Source: Parasporobacterium sp. (GTDB taxonomy: Bacteria > Bacillota > Clostridia > Lachnospirales > Lachnospiraceae). Taken from it: a stretch of 53,095 bases of DNA. Numbering within the stretch: position 1 is the stretch's first letter; each line of letters starts with the position of its first letter. Shown one piece after another: positions 35,823-45,292 of the stretch. The stretch covers positions 1 to 53,095 of the forward strand of contig JAFUBX010000043.1 in NCBI GenBank assembly GCA_017459985.1, given 5' to 3'. The notes under the pieces were generated by a model. The model did not search any database. It saw nothing but the letters and a program-made list of their open reading frames with translations, and had not been told where the DNA came from. Position numbers and translations under genes: made by a program.

Positions 35823-36848
35823 TTACAGCTGTGTGATCTTCCGGGGATATTCGATCCGGGGATTAAAGGCCAGGCCGGTAAAAAGGTTCTTATAAATGAC
35901 TTTTAATCGTTTCAGGCGGCAGGAACGGGCAGCGGTCAGGACTTTGAAGGTGTTGTAGGCGATCACAACCAGATAATAACCGAAGCCTTTCAGACCATAC
36001 TGGCGGTACATGTAATTTTCGTTGCGGAAGGCATAGTTGTAACGGTCGATCCGCTCCGGGTCATCCTTGGCCAGATTGGTCCCCTCGTTATTTTTAATAT
36101 AATGGGTGATCCGGCTGTCCGTGACCACATAGGCAGGAAGGCCATGCTTCAGGGCGATCCGACGGGTAAACTCGATATCATCACACCAGATAAAGAAGTC
36201 GCTGATGGGAAGCCCCACGCGGCAGATCACCGAAACCGGGAACAGAGCGGACACAAAGGTGGAGGACTGAATCTGTACCAGATCCCGGGACAGGTCTGAC
36301 ATCAGCAGATGCCGCTCGCTGCGTTTGGCAGGAGTCGGATATTTGCGCTGCCAGTTCATACGACATAAAGTGCCGTCTTTCCAGAGAACCGCGCTTGTCA
36401 GAAATCCGAATTCCCCAAGGGAAGAGGCCGCTTTCATCAGCTTCTCCAGGCAGTCCGGGTCGGCAAAGGCGTCGTCGTCCATAACCCAGGCATAGGTATA
36501 GCCCATTTCCACCGCCCGGCGCATGCCGTAATTGAAACCGCCGGCCCCGCCCAGATTGGATCCGGTATTTTCATAGATCACATGATGCATGGAATCCTCA
36601 TCCCAGAGCATTGTGGCAGTCACCGCCACCGTATCCTCCTCCGGAAGAACCGGTGAGGGATTGCCCTTGATCAGCTGACGGGTCTCTTTGCTGTTGAGTC
36701 CGGCAGCCCAGACCCGGGTGCCGTCTGTACTGGCATTGTCCACAATCAGGATATCACAGGGAAACGTTTGATTCCGGAGGTGTTCCACACATTCCTTCAG
36801 CATTTCCAGCCGGTTATAGGTAACTACGATTGCTAACACACTGTTCAT
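35823..36848 (-). CDS. Family 2 glycosyltransferase
   Basis: This 341-residue GT-A enzyme begins MNSVLAIVVTYNRLEMLKEC and has the nucleotide-sugar motifs VDNASTDGT and WVMDDDAF (the DxD-like metal site). A GT2 C-terminal region follows, with FFIWCDDIEFTRRI. It is of the rhamnosyl/galactofuranosyl-transferase-like type and probably adds a sugar to a cell-surface polysaccharide; donor and acceptor are unknown. A longer frame to 36941 exists, but the N-terminal beta strand and YNR motif place the start at 36848. It is a single minus-strand gene with its own terminator, between a repeat locus and the NlpC/P60 gene. Confidence 0.88.
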   Translation of the reverse strand: MNSVLAIVVTYNRLEMLKECVEHLRNQTFPCDILIVDNASTDGTRVWAAGLNSKETRQLIKGNPSPVLPEEDTVAVTATMLWDEDSMHHVIYENTGSNLGGAGGFNYGMRRAVEMGYTYAWVMDDDAFADPDCLEKLMKAASSLGEFGFLTSAVLWKDGTLCRMNWQRKYPTPAKRSERHLLMSDLSRDLVQIQSSTFVSALFPVSVICRVGLPISDFFIWCDDIEFTRRIALKHGLPAYVVTDSRITHYIKNNEGTNLAKDDPERIDRYNYAFRNENYMYRQYGLKGFGYYLVVIAYNTFKVLTAARSCRLKRLKVIYKNLFTGLAFNPRIEYPRKITQL

Positions 36849-36998
36849 ACTATAAAAACCCTTACGGGACCTTTCTTCAGATTCAGAAGCCGAACCGAAT
36901 GTTACGCCGGCGCGGGGGACACAGACGATGGTCTCAGTCAACTGTTTCCATTATATAGAAGAAATGTGAAAAAACAAAGAACATCCGGAAAACTTTTG

Positions 36999-37027
36999 TT
37001 GTCATTGCCATCTGACTTTGTTAGAAT
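36999..37027 (+). promoter_or_regulatory. Promoter of the NlpC/P60 gene
   Basis: TTGTCA (36999-37004), 17 nt, TAGAAT (37022-37027), then AACAAGG; closely related to the promoter at 32761-32789. Confidence 0.7.
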
Positions 37028-37074
37028 AACAAGGTGTGTGAAAATAAGTTTTCAAACAGGAGCATAGGAAGAAA

Positions 37075-39591
37075 ATGAAGTATCGTATACAGAAGATAGT
37101 AACTTCGGTGCTGGCAGCCCTTTTGGCACTGACATTGATTGTGCCCGTAACCGGGTACGCACAGGAGTTCGTTGACGGAGAAGAGGCAGCTCTTTTTGCC
37201 GGGCAGGAGACCAGTGACGGATCCCTGGTTCCCGGAATGTATGGCGAGGATGTTCTTCAGATACAGGAAGTTCTGTATTACCTGCAGTATCTGGCTTATG
37301 CTCCGGATGGATATTACGGACCGGTGACGGAGCAGGCAGTGATTGCTTTCCAGTCAGATTACGGTCTTTATGTGGATGGCGTTGTGGGGCCTATGACGTA
37401 TGGCGCTTTAATGGCGGCAGCGCAGGCTCCGGTTGTCAGCTTCCACGAGGATCCTGCAGCAGAGGAAGCAGTACTGGAGGATCCTGCAGCAGAGGGGACA
37501 GACCAGGAGGATCCGGCACAGCAGGATGCAGAAGAACCTGGCATTTCCGAAGGTGCCGGCGAGATACCGTCTCTGGCCCTTGGTTCCACCGGGGATGCGG
37601 TGATCCGGGTGCAGCAGGCTCTGGCAGATCTGGGATATCTGGATTCTGCCATTGACGGATATTACGGACCGGTCACGGAAAGTGCGGTCCTCGCGTTCCA
37701 GAATGCCAATGGATTATATGTGGACGGAGTTGCCGGGCCGATGACTCAGGACGCTTTATTTGCCGGAACGGCAGTGCCGGCTTTAGGCGGGGAGAGCAAA
37801 GCACCGGGCGAAGAGACAGAAGAAACGTCCAAACCCGCGGGTCAGACAGATTATGAATATCTGATGATCGGTTCCGCAGGAGAAGCTGTGGTACGGCTGC
37901 AGAAAACCCTGAAGGAACTGGGGTATCTGGATGCTCCGGCTGACGGGGATTATGGTCAGTATACAGCCAGCGCGGTTTCCGCCTTCCAGCAGGCCAATGG
38001 TCTGTATGTGGACGGAGAAGCCGGGCCGATGACCCAGGCAGTTCTGTATTCGGAGGATGCAGAGGAAGTTCCGGAGGTATCACTGGAGGGCACAGAGACC
38101 CTGACTATCGGCTCTGAAGGAGAGAAGGTAAGGCTCCTGCAGGAAGCATTGGCGGAACTGGGGTATCTGGATGTTCCTGCAGACGGAGTGTACGGACAGT
38201 ATACCGCAGACGCAGTTGCCGCTTTCCAGAAAGCCAACGGAATCTATGCGGACGGAGAAGCCGGATCCTTTACCATTACCACACTGCTTTCCGATCCCAT
38301 TAGCTATTCGGATTACCGTGCCAATGTGGTGGTGGAATACGGCGGAACCTATGTGATCTCTTCCGCCCTGGGCAGCAGTGTTCTGGATGTTCTGTACGCG
38401 TCCACCTCGGATGGGGCCAATGTACAGCTCGCGGATAATGCAGCGGCAGGAAGCCAGAAATGGGTGATGCAGAACGCAGGCGGTGGATATTACCATATCC
38501 GGAATCTCCGCTCCTGGAAGGTACTGGACGGCGTGGACGGCAATGTGCAGCAAAGCGAAGAGAACGGGAGCAGTTCCCAGCTGTGGAAGATCGTCCGTCA
38601 GGAAGACGGCTCCTGCCAGTTCATCAATGCGGAGGGAGTCTATCTGACAGCCGTATCCCCGGAGAGCGGGGCTAATGTCAGCGGCGCAGCAGGCGAAGAA
38701 ACAGAAGGGGAAGCGAAAACAAGTGCTCCGGAAGGCACTTCCTGGTATCTGGAGGAAGTGGATCCGGGAACCGCCCTTGATTTCAAGGTGGACGGCACCC
38801 AGTATCTGGGAATCCGCACCTTTAATATCAGTGAAGGAAATGTAACTGAAACATCCGGATATTATAATATCCAGACCGATATCAATCTCCCCAGCGGAGG
38901 GTACTATCTGAGCGGCGGAAGCAATTACAGCATCGGACTGAAGGTCATGTATGTCAACAGCTTCCTGGCCAGCGCCGGATATCTGAGCTGGGATTACTAC
39001 AATTATAACAGGTACGACGGCGCAACGGTGTGGGCGGTCCAGCAGTTCCAGTATGACAGCGGGCTTCCGGCAGATGGAGTGACCGATCTGGCAACCTGGC
39101 TGGCCATGGGTTATTCCGAGTATGATTACTACAATCTCGGGGCCTACACCACAGACCTGAAGGTTTATGCCTACGGCAGTGACCGCAGTACCTATGTCAA
39201 TGCGATGCTTAATACCGCATATGAATATGCAGCAGCCGGAACCTATTTTGCGGATGGGGCCTCCGGCAAGCCGGGAACCTATGTGGATTGTTCCGGACTG
39301 ATCTTCCAGTGCCTTTATGCAGCCGGGATCGATCCGGATGTCAATATCATCGATCATGCAAGGGTTGTCTATGAATACACCTCCAACTATCTGGGGAACG
39401 ACTGGCAGATGGGCGTAGCAGTTTCCTACGCGCAGCCGGGAGACCTGATCTTCTATGGCGGAAGTGCGATCAATCATGTGGCGATCTACGCAGGAAACGG
39501 AATGATCTATGATTCCTGGCCGGGAATCGGTGTTTCCTATCGGAGCATGTATTCCGGCGGCAATATTCTGAAGATCGTGCGGGTATTCTGA
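37075..39591 (+). CDS. Multi-domain NlpC/P60 peptidoglycan hydrolase
   Basis: This secreted wall enzyme of 838 residues has a signal peptide (about 1-29) and four peptidoglycan-binding-1 domains (about 54-115, 168-230, 262-325, 344-405), each ending in an ANGLYVDG-like motif and separated by acidic Pro/Glu linkers. A ricin-like region (about 415-560), a fifth more divergent PG-binding-like repeat (about 618-680) and a C-terminal NlpC/P60 domain follow. Catalytic Cys739 lies in YVDCSGLIFQ and His801 in NHVAIYAG. It should cut stem peptides (D,L-endopeptidase type). It is monocistronic, from a promoter resembling that of the L,D-transpeptidase, and ends at a terminator. Confidence 0.93.
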   Translation: MKYRIQKIVTSVLAALLALTLIVPVTGYAQEFVDGEEAALFAGQETSDGSLVPGMYGEDVLQIQEVLYYLQYLAYAPDGYYGPVTEQAVIAFQSDYGLYVDGVVGPMTYGALMAAAQAPVVSFHEDPAAEEAVLEDPAAEGTDQEDPAQQDAEEPGISEGAGEIPSLALGSTGDAVIRVQQALADLGYLDSAIDGYYGPVTESAVLAFQNANGLYVDGVAGPMTQDALFAGTAVPALGGESKAPGEETEETSKPAGQTDYEYLMIGSAGEAVVRLQKTLKELGYLDAPADGDYGQYTASAVSAFQQANGLYVDGEAGPMTQAVLYSEDAEEVPEVSLEGTETLTIGSEGEKVRLLQEALAELGYLDVPADGVYGQYTADAVAAFQKANGIYADGEAGSFTITTLLSDPISYSDYRANVVVEYGGTYVISSALGSSVLDVLYASTSDGANVQLADNAAAGSQKWVMQNAGGGYYHIRNLRSWKVLDGVDGNVQQSEENGSSSQLWKIVRQEDGSCQFINAEGVYLTAVSPESGANVSGAAGEETEGEAKTSAPEGTSWYLEEVDPGTALDFKVDGTQYLGIRTFNISEGNVTETSGYYNIQTDINLPSGGYYLSGGSNYSIGLKVMYVNSFLASAGYLSWDYYNYNRYDGATVWAVQQFQYDSGLPADGVTDLATWLAMGYSEYDYYNLGAYTTDLKVYAYGSDRSTYVNAMLNTAYEYAAAGTYFADGASGKPGTYVDCSGLIFQCLYAAGIDPDVNIIDHARVVYEYTSNYLGNDWQMGVAVSYAQPGDLIFYGGSAINHVAIYAGNGMIYDSWPGIGVSYRSMYSGGNILKIVRVF

Positions 39592-39672
39592 CGAATCCGG
39601 CAGATCCTTTGATCTGCTGATGCGGACTTTCCTATCTGGAAGGGCCGGCAGGATCCGGAAGTAAGAAAGAAA

Positions 39673-39701
39673 AGGCAGAGCATTGAGCGTCTGCCTTTTT
39701 G
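39673..39701. terminator. Bidirectional terminator between the NlpC/P60 and gtrA genes
   Basis: AGGCAGA (39673-39679) pairs with TCTGCCT (39690-39696). TTTTT follows on the plus strand and TTTTCTTTC on the minus strand, so it can serve both convergent genes. A further GCAGATC/GATCTGC stem near 39600-39618 lacks a T-run. Confidence 0.8.
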
Positions 39702-39719
39702 TGTGCCGGATTTCGCAGG

Positions 39720-40136
39720 TCATTTCTTCCGGGAACCGGTGAAGATCAGGAATTTGCTGAAAATATAATTCAGGATGATGGTGACGATGCTGGCGATTAA
39801 TTTGATGACAATATCATTGCATCCGATCAGGTCGACGAAGATCCAGATAATGAGGGATTCGATTCCCAGAGTGATCAGTCTGCCGGCCACGAATTTGCCG
39901 GCCTCCTTCAGAACTGGTCCGACGCCGGCGGATTTGCTCTCAAATACCCAGATCCGGTTGGTGAGATAGGCAAATGCCACGGCTGCGATCCAGGAAATGG
40001 CATTGGCGATGAGCACGCTTTTCAGGCCCAATGGACGGGTGAGAGCCAGATAGACAACATAATTGACCACGGTGGTCAGACCGCCGAAAATAATATATAA
40101 GATGTATTCCTTGTATTTAAACCAGAGTTTCTTCAT
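39720..40136 (-). CDS. GtrA-family membrane protein
   Basis: This 138-residue protein has four membrane segments of the GtrA type (YIIFGGLTTVVNYVVYLAL, then AYLTNRIWVF and a C-terminal SKFLIFT). GtrA proteins are thought to flip or help transfer polyprenyl-linked sugars for cell-surface glycosylation. It is a single minus-strand gene; no partner glycosyltransferase is adjacent, although surface glycan genes lie at 19.9 and 35.8 kb. Confidence 0.9.
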   Translation of the reverse strand: MKKLWFKYKEYILYIIFGGLTTVVNYVVYLALTRPLGLKSVLIANAISWIAAVAFAYLTNRIWVFESKSAGVGPVLKEAGKFVAGRLITLGIESLIIWIFVDLIGCNDIVIKLIASIVTIILNYIFSKFLIFTGSRKK

Positions 40137-40270
40137 AACGGAGAATCCTTCAGAAAAATGCGGTGTATTTCTTTCCTGATGATAGCATCCTGAGCCCGGA
40201 AATTCCAGCGGAATCTTGCCCGGGGGTAATAAGTAATACAGCGGAAAACTATTAAATAAGAATCAAAATA

Positions 40271-42124
40271 ATGACGATGAATAAACAAATGACAGAAAAT
40301 CAGAATACAGAAACTCAGAAAAAACAGAGGACGGACTGGAAGCTGCTGATGCGGTTTCTGAAGGGGAGCCTGCATCTGTTTGTGATGGGGGTGATCCTGT
40401 CGGCGGTGGTATCCCTGATGGATATGCTGACGCCGCAGGTGATCCGAATGGCCATCGATAATGCCATCAGCGGACTGGAGCCGGAGTATCCCGGATTTGT
40501 CATGACCCTTGTAAACCGGTTGGGTGGATTTTCCTGGCTGGGAGAGCATCTCTGGGTCATGGCTTTATGGCTGGTGGCGATTGCTCTGGTGCGGGCAGCG
40601 GCCCAGTACGGCATGGGAGTCCTCAACAACAAGGGCTCTGAAAAGCTGGTGAAGACCATGCGGGACCGGGTTTTCCGGCATATTGAGCATCTGCCCTTTT
40701 CCTGGCACATGAAAAATCATACCGGAGACATCATACAGCGCTGTACCTCCGATGTGGACAAGATCCGCAATTTCGTGGCGGAGCAGCTGTCCAACATCAT
40801 CCGGATCGTGGTGCTGCTGGTGCTTTCCGTGTATTTCATGATGACGATGAACATCTGGCTGACCCTGATCGCCGTCGCAGTCATCCCCCTGATCCTGGGG
40901 TATGTGGTTCTTTACGGAAAGAAGCTTCACAAGGGATTTGAGGACTGTGATGAGACGGAGGGACAGGTGTCTGCCATGGTGCAGGAGAATCTGACCGGAG
41001 TCCGGGTCGTGCGGGCCTTTGCCCGGGAACGCTATGAAAAGGAACGGTTTGAAACACACAATGCATATTACTGCGGATTGTGGGTGAAAATGGGAACCGT
41101 GCTGGCCAGATTTTTCACGGTGCAGGATATTCTGTCCATGCTGCAGGTCCTGCTGGTGGTGACGGTGGGCTCAGTGTTCTGCGTCCGGGGCAGTATGACC
41201 GCCGGGGATCTGGTGGCATTTATCTCCTATAACGCCCTGCTGGCCTGGCCGGTCCGGAGGCTGGGCCGGATGCTGGTGGAAATGAGCAAAGCGGATGTTT
41301 CCATCGGACGAATCGGGTATATCATGAATTCGGAGATTGAGACGGAAAGTCCGCAGGACGTGGAGGTTCCTATGGATCAGACGATCTCCTTCGAACATGT
41401 GAGTTTTGCCTATGAGAACTGCCCTGAGGTCCTGCACGACATCAGTTTTGAGATCGAACCTGGAACCACGGTGGGGATCCTGGGCGGCACCGGAACCGGC
41501 AAATCCACCCTGATGCTTCTGCTGGATAAAATGTACGACTTGCCGAAGGAGTGCGGCACGATCCGGATCGGCGGCACAGACATCCGGGAGATCCGGACCT
41601 CCTATCTCCGGAAACAGATTTCCATGGTGCTGCAGGAGCCCTTCCTGTTCTCCCGGACGATCCGGGAAAATATCGGGATTTCGAAAGAAGGAATGACTCT
41701 GGAGGATATCCGGGAAGCCGCCCGGGCTGCCTGCCTGGACGAAAATGTCTGGGGGTTCTCCAAAGGATACGAAACCTTCGTCGGAGAACGGGGCGTCACC
41801 CTGTCCGGCGGGCAGAAACAACGGGCAGCCATTGCCAGAGCTCTGACAGCAAAGACGCCGATCATGATCTTTGACGATTCACTGTCGGCGGTGGATACGG
41901 AGACGGACGCCCGGATCCGGGAGTCCCTGCAGGAGCGGTTCGGATCGGCCACCATCCTGATCATTTCCCACCGGCTGACGACGATCTCCAAAGCGGACAA
42001 GGTGGTGATCCTGTCCGGCGGCCGAATCAGTGAGATCGGAACCCCGCAGGAGCTGAGGCATTCCGGCGGATTATATCAGAAGATTTACGAAATACAGTCG
42101 GGAAAGGAGGCTGCCTGTGAATAA
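40271..42124 (+). CDS. Heterodimeric ABC exporter subunit with degenerate catalytic site
   Basis: This 617-residue half-transporter has six membrane segments (about residues 25-320) and a C-terminal ATPase. Walker A is GGTGTGKST and the signature LSGGQKQR. Walker B is IMIFDDSLSAVD, with Asp where the catalytic Glu is expected, the usual mark of the non-canonical half of a heterodimeric exporter. Upstream the strongest start candidates are ATG 40271 and 40277, without a clear ribosome binding site. It overlaps the partner gene by 8 nt. Substrates of such BmrCD/LmrCD-like pumps are drugs or lipids; the real one is unknown. Confidence 0.92.
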   Translation: MTMNKQMTENQNTETQKKQRTDWKLLMRFLKGSLHLFVMGVILSAVVSLMDMLTPQVIRMAIDNAISGLEPEYPGFVMTLVNRLGGFSWLGEHLWVMALWLVAIALVRAAAQYGMGVLNNKGSEKLVKTMRDRVFRHIEHLPFSWHMKNHTGDIIQRCTSDVDKIRNFVAEQLSNIIRIVVLLVLSVYFMMTMNIWLTLIAVAVIPLILGYVVLYGKKLHKGFEDCDETEGQVSAMVQENLTGVRVVRAFARERYEKERFETHNAYYCGLWVKMGTVLARFFTVQDILSMLQVLLVVTVGSVFCVRGSMTAGDLVAFISYNALLAWPVRRLGRMLVEMSKADVSIGRIGYIMNSEIETESPQDVEVPMDQTISFEHVSFAYENCPEVLHDISFEIEPGTTVGILGGTGTGKSTLMLLLDKMYDLPKECGTIRIGGTDIREIRTSYLRKQISMVLQEPFLFSRTIRENIGISKEGMTLEDIREAARAACLDENVWGFSKGYETFVGERGVTLSGGQKQRAAIARALTAKTPIMIFDDSLSAVDTETDARIRESLQERFGSATILIISHRLTTISKADKVVILSGGRISEIGTPQELRHSGGLYQKIYEIQSGKEAACE

Positions 42125-43928
42125 GAAAGAAACCGGTGCGGAGCTGAAGCTGTTCGGGCTTCCCAAAATGGCCTGGCTGTTCCGTGCCTACAGAAAGGAA
42201 ATGATCCTGATTATTGTGACGATCCTGCTGTTCTCCGCGGCGGATCTGGCAGTGCCTGTGTTCCAGCGGTATGCGCTGAATCATTTTGTGGGCGAAGGGA
42301 CACTGGATACAATGCCAGGGTTTTTGCTGGCATTTCTCGCAGTCATTCTCGTATTTGCCGTCTCCGGATATATTAATACCAAGGTGTGTCTGGCCACGGA
42401 AGTCAGAATGGACCGGGATATGCGCAACCGGGCGTTTTCCCATCTGCAGCAGCTGTCCTTCGATTATTACAGCCAGAACAGCGTGGGATATATCCATGCC
42501 CGGGTCATGAGCGATACCTCCCGGATCGGAGAGACTATCACCTGGAATCTGGGAGATACGGTGTTTTTTGTGTTGGAGATCCTGGGCTCCATCGGGGTGA
42601 TGCTGTATTACAATGCCCGTCTTACCGGCCTGGTGCTGATTATTGTCCCTGTGATCTCCCTGCTGTACGCTCTGTTTCAGGGCAAACTCTTCCGGCTGCA
42701 CAGCGAGGTGCGGGAGATCAATTCCCGGATCACGGGCAATTTCAATGAAGGGATCACAGGAGCCCGCACCATCAAGTCCCTGGTGATCGAGGATAAGATT
42801 TATGGGGATTTTGAAAAGGAGACGGACAGTATGTTCCGTACTTCCATGCGCTCCGCCCGGATGAAGGGGGTATTAAATGCCATGACCACGCTGGCGACCA
42901 GCGCAGCCCTGGCCATTGTGCTGTGGAAAGGCGGCGTCATTGCCCGGGAGGAGGTCGGTACCTTTTCTCTGTTTATGAGCTATGCCCGGGGTCTGATGGA
43001 TCCGGTGAACATCCTGGTGGAGAGCCTGTCCCTGTTCATTCAAGGCAAGGTCAATATCGCCCGCTATTCAAAGCTGATGGAGACGCAGCCGACGGTGAAG
43101 GACCGGCCGGAGGTGACCGAAATATACGGCGACTGCTTTGATCCGAAGAAGGAAAACTGGGAGGAGCTTAAGGGAGACCTGGAATTTGAACATGTGGATT
43201 TCAGGTATCCGGACGGAGACGAAGATGTATTGAAGGATTTCAATCTGAAGATTCCCTTCGGGACCAATCTGGCGATTGTCGGGGAAACCGGCGCCGGAAA
43301 ATCCACACTGGCGAATCTGATCTGCCGGTTCTACGAGCCCACCGGCGGAAGACTTCTGGTGGACGGAAGGGATGCCCGGGAGCGATCCCAGCTGTGGCTG
43401 CATTCCTCCCTTGGGTACGTGCTGCAGACACCCCAGCTGTTCACCGGGACGATCCGGGAGAATCTGAAATACGGAAACCCGGACGCCTCGGATGAGAAGA
43501 TCATGAGGGCGATTGACCTGGTCTCTGCCCGCAGTGTGATCGACAAGCTGGAAAAGGGGCTGGATACCAATGTGGGCGAGGGCGGCGATCTGCTTTCCGC
43601 CGGGGAGAAACAGCTCATCTCCTTCGCCCGGGCGATTCTGGCGGATCCGAAGATCCTCATCCTGGACGAGGCCACCGCCTCGGTGGATACCCTGACGGAG
43701 CAAAAGATCCAGGCGGCTATCGATCAGGTGATCAAAGGCCGTACCTCAGTGGTCATCGCTCATCGTCTGTCCACCGTGCGCAGCGCAGATATGATCCTCG
43801 TGGTGGAGGGCGGCCGGATCGTGGAGCAGGGGCGGCATGAAGAACTGCTGAAACGGAAAGGATCTTATTACCGGCTCTGGATGCGGCAGTTCGAAGAGGA
43901 TGCGGCCCAGCAGGTATTCGGGAAGTAA
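42117..43928 (+). CDS. Heterodimeric ABC exporter subunit, catalytic half
   Basis: This 603-residue half-transporter partners with the preceding gene. It has six membrane segments and an ATPase with Walker A GETGAGKST, a deviant signature (LSAGEKQL) and an intact Walker B with catalytic Glu (ILILDEATASVD). The mix of a canonical site in one subunit and a defective one in the other is typical of heterodimeric exporters. It starts at GTG 42117 after GGAAAGGAGG and overlaps the upstream stop by 8 nt. Confidence 0.93.
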   Translation: MNKKETGAELKLFGLPKMAWLFRAYRKEMILIIVTILLFSAADLAVPVFQRYALNHFVGEGTLDTMPGFLLAFLAVILVFAVSGYINTKVCLATEVRMDRDMRNRAFSHLQQLSFDYYSQNSVGYIHARVMSDTSRIGETITWNLGDTVFFVLEILGSIGVMLYYNARLTGLVLIIVPVISLLYALFQGKLFRLHSEVREINSRITGNFNEGITGARTIKSLVIEDKIYGDFEKETDSMFRTSMRSARMKGVLNAMTTLATSAALAIVLWKGGVIAREEVGTFSLFMSYARGLMDPVNILVESLSLFIQGKVNIARYSKLMETQPTVKDRPEVTEIYGDCFDPKKENWEELKGDLEFEHVDFRYPDGDEDVLKDFNLKIPFGTNLAIVGETGAGKSTLANLICRFYEPTGGRLLVDGRDARERSQLWLHSSLGYVLQTPQLFTGTIRENLKYGNPDASDEKIMRAIDLVSARSVIDKLEKGLDTNVGEGGDLLSAGEKQLISFARAILADPKILILDEATASVDTLTEQKIQAAIDQVIKGRTSVVIAHRLSTVRSADMILVVEGGRIVEQGRHEELLKRKGSYYRLWMRQFEEDAAQQVFGK

Positions 43929-43983
43929 TCCGGGAGGACCCCAGAACTTCCCAGGTTTCCCGGACTTCATGGGCGCCACGGCC

Positions 43984-44020
43984 CGGGCTTCGGATCCATT
44001 TACGGAAATCCCGGATTTTC
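43984..44020 (+). terminator. Possible terminator after the exporter operon
   Basis: CCGGG near 43984 can pair with CCCGG near 44010, followed by ATTTTCT. The loop is long and the stem short, so this is tentative. Confidence 0.35.
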
Positions 44021-44022
44021 TA

Positions 44023-44052
44023 TTGCATTGCAGTGAGGAAATGAGTTAAAAT
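44023..44052 (+). promoter_or_regulatory. Promoter of the ribozyme-nagB transcript
   Basis: TTGCAT (44023-44028) and TAAAAT (44047-44052) with an 18-nt spacer, placing the start about 40 nt before the ribozyme cleavage site. Confidence 0.6.
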
Positions 44053-44101
44053 ACTGAAGTTTCAAGTAACCTGGGAGCAAGGAGGGCAGACGAGGGTTAT
44101 T

Positions 44102-44231
44102 AGCGCCGGGACCGTAATTGGTTGACGAGGGTTGGCAGTGATCGAAAGATTCGGCGGGTGCTGCCACGGCCGGGATGGGCCGTTAGGAAGAAAGCAAAAA
44201 GCAAAATCAACATTGTAACAGAGGTTCTTCC
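44102..44231 (+). ncRNA. glmS-type self-cleaving ribozyme upstream of nagB
   Basis: The core blocks of the glmS ribozyme occur in order: A/GCGCC (cleavage between 44102 and 44103), P2 GACC/GGTT, GTTGACGAGG, P2.1 TGGCAG (44133-44138) with CTGCCA (44161-44166), TGATCGA, TTCGGCGGGTG, and P3 CGGCC (44167-44171) with GGCCG (44178-44182). Next come TTAG and P4 GGAAGAA (44186-44192) with TTCTTCC (44225-44231). The class is activated by glucosamine-6-phosphate as cofactor. It lies 36 nt before the nagB start codon, not before glmS. Confidence 0.92.
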
Positions 44232-44267
44232 GTCATCACGATACTTTTTTAAATAAGGAGATTACAT

Positions 44268-45059
44268 ATGAGAGTTGTTATACAGGATAATTATGAGAAA
44301 ATGTGTAAATGGGCTGCCGACTATATTGCCGGAAAGATCAACGGCCATAAAGAGGACCGCCCCTTTGTTCTGGGCCTTCCGACGGGATCCAGCCCGATCG
44401 GTGTATATAAGGAACTGGCCCGCATGAATCAGGCCGGGGAAGTGTCCTTTGCCAATGTCGTAACATTCAACATGGACGAATATCTCGGACTGCCCCACGA
44501 GCATGACCAGAGCTACTGGTATTTCATGCATGATAATTTCTTTAATCATCTTGTAGATATGAAGCCGGAAAACATCAATATTCTCAACGGCATGACCGAC
44601 GATCCGGAGGGAGAATGCGCGCGTTATGAAGAAAAGATCGCTTCCTACGGCGGCATCGATCTGTTCCTGGGCGGCATCGGTGTGGACGGACACATCGCAT
44701 TCAATGAGCCCTATACAAGTCTGGCATCCCGCACCGGAATCCGGAATCTGACGACAGACACCCGGATCGTAAACAGCCGTTTCTTCGGAAATGATCCGGA
44801 GAAGGTGCCGGCGCAGGCGCTGTCCGTCGGTGTCGGAACTGTGACCGATTCCAAAGAAGTGATGATCCTGATCAACGGACATAACAAAGCCCGCGCCCTG
44901 GCAGCCACCGTGGAGGGCGGCGTGAGCCAGAAATGGACCTGCTCCGCACTGCAGATGCACAATGCCGCCATCATCGCCTGCGATGAGGAGGCCTGCGGCG
45001 AGCTGACCGTGGACACCTACAAATATTTCCTCGATATCGAGAAAAACGAAAGACTGTAA
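44268..45059 (+). CDS. nagB: Glucosamine-6-phosphate deaminase/isomerase family protein
   Basis: This 263-residue NagB has the phosphate loop LPTGSSP (37-43), the FNMDEY motif with Asp70 (general base region) and the catalytic [11 protein letters not shown] with His142. NagB interconverts glucosamine-6-phosphate and fructose-6-phosphate plus ammonia; in most bacteria it serves amino-sugar catabolism. Here its leader carries a glmS-type ribozyme that is expected to destroy the mRNA when glucosamine-6-phosphate is high. That logic suits a biosynthetic role better. No nagA or amino-sugar uptake gene is adjacent. AAGGAG is 7 nt before ATG 44268, and a terminator follows. Confidence 0.95.
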   Translation: MRVVIQDNYEKMCKWAADYIAGKINGHKEDRPFVLGLPTGSSPIGVYKELARMNQAGEVSFANVVTFNMDEYLGLPHEHDQSYWYFMHDNFFNHLVDMKPENINILNGMTDDPEGECARYEEKIASYGGIDLFLGGIGVDGHIAFNEPYTSLASRTGIRNLTTDTRIVNSRFFGNDPEKVPAQALSVGVGTVTDSKEVMILINGHNKARALAATVEGGVSQKWTCSALQMHNAAIIACDEEACGELTVDTYKYFLDIEKNERL

Positions 45060-45094
45060 GAACCTGCATCTGAAAGTAACTATTCGATTCATAA

Positions 45095-45130
45095 GCCGCC
45101 ATGTCAGAAATGATGTGGCGGCGTTGTTGT
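45095..45130 (+). terminator. Terminator after nagB
   Basis: GCCGCCAT (45095-45102) pairs with ATGTGGCGGC and is followed by the T-rich GTTGTTGTTT. Confidence 0.8.
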
Positions 45131-45235
45131 TTCCGCTTCTGTGTAGTGCTTGGGAGATGGCAGCAAGATGCCGGCGGGATGTTGGCGGGATGCGGGGTGC
45201 TGGAGGAAGGTAGGATGCCGTCGGATGGAGAGATA

Positions 45236-45292
45236 CTGACGGAAGTTTCGCGGGGAAGAATGCTTCATTCTCTATACTGCACCTTCCGTCAG
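45236..45292. repeat. Long hairpin between nagB and locus C
   Basis: CTGACGGAAG (45236-45245) pairs perfectly with CTTCCGTCAG (45283-45292), with an inner AGAATG/CATTCT pair. It resembles the Z family but is 57 nt long. From 45131 to 45365 I see no credible gene; a 93-codon frame (45101-45382) starts inside the nagB terminator. Confidence 0.6.

Noticed and set aside
38080-39723. Minus-strand 547-codon frame opposite the NlpC/P60 gene
   Set aside because: The plus-strand product has clear PG-binding and NlpC/P60 domains. The antisense frame has no recognisable features.
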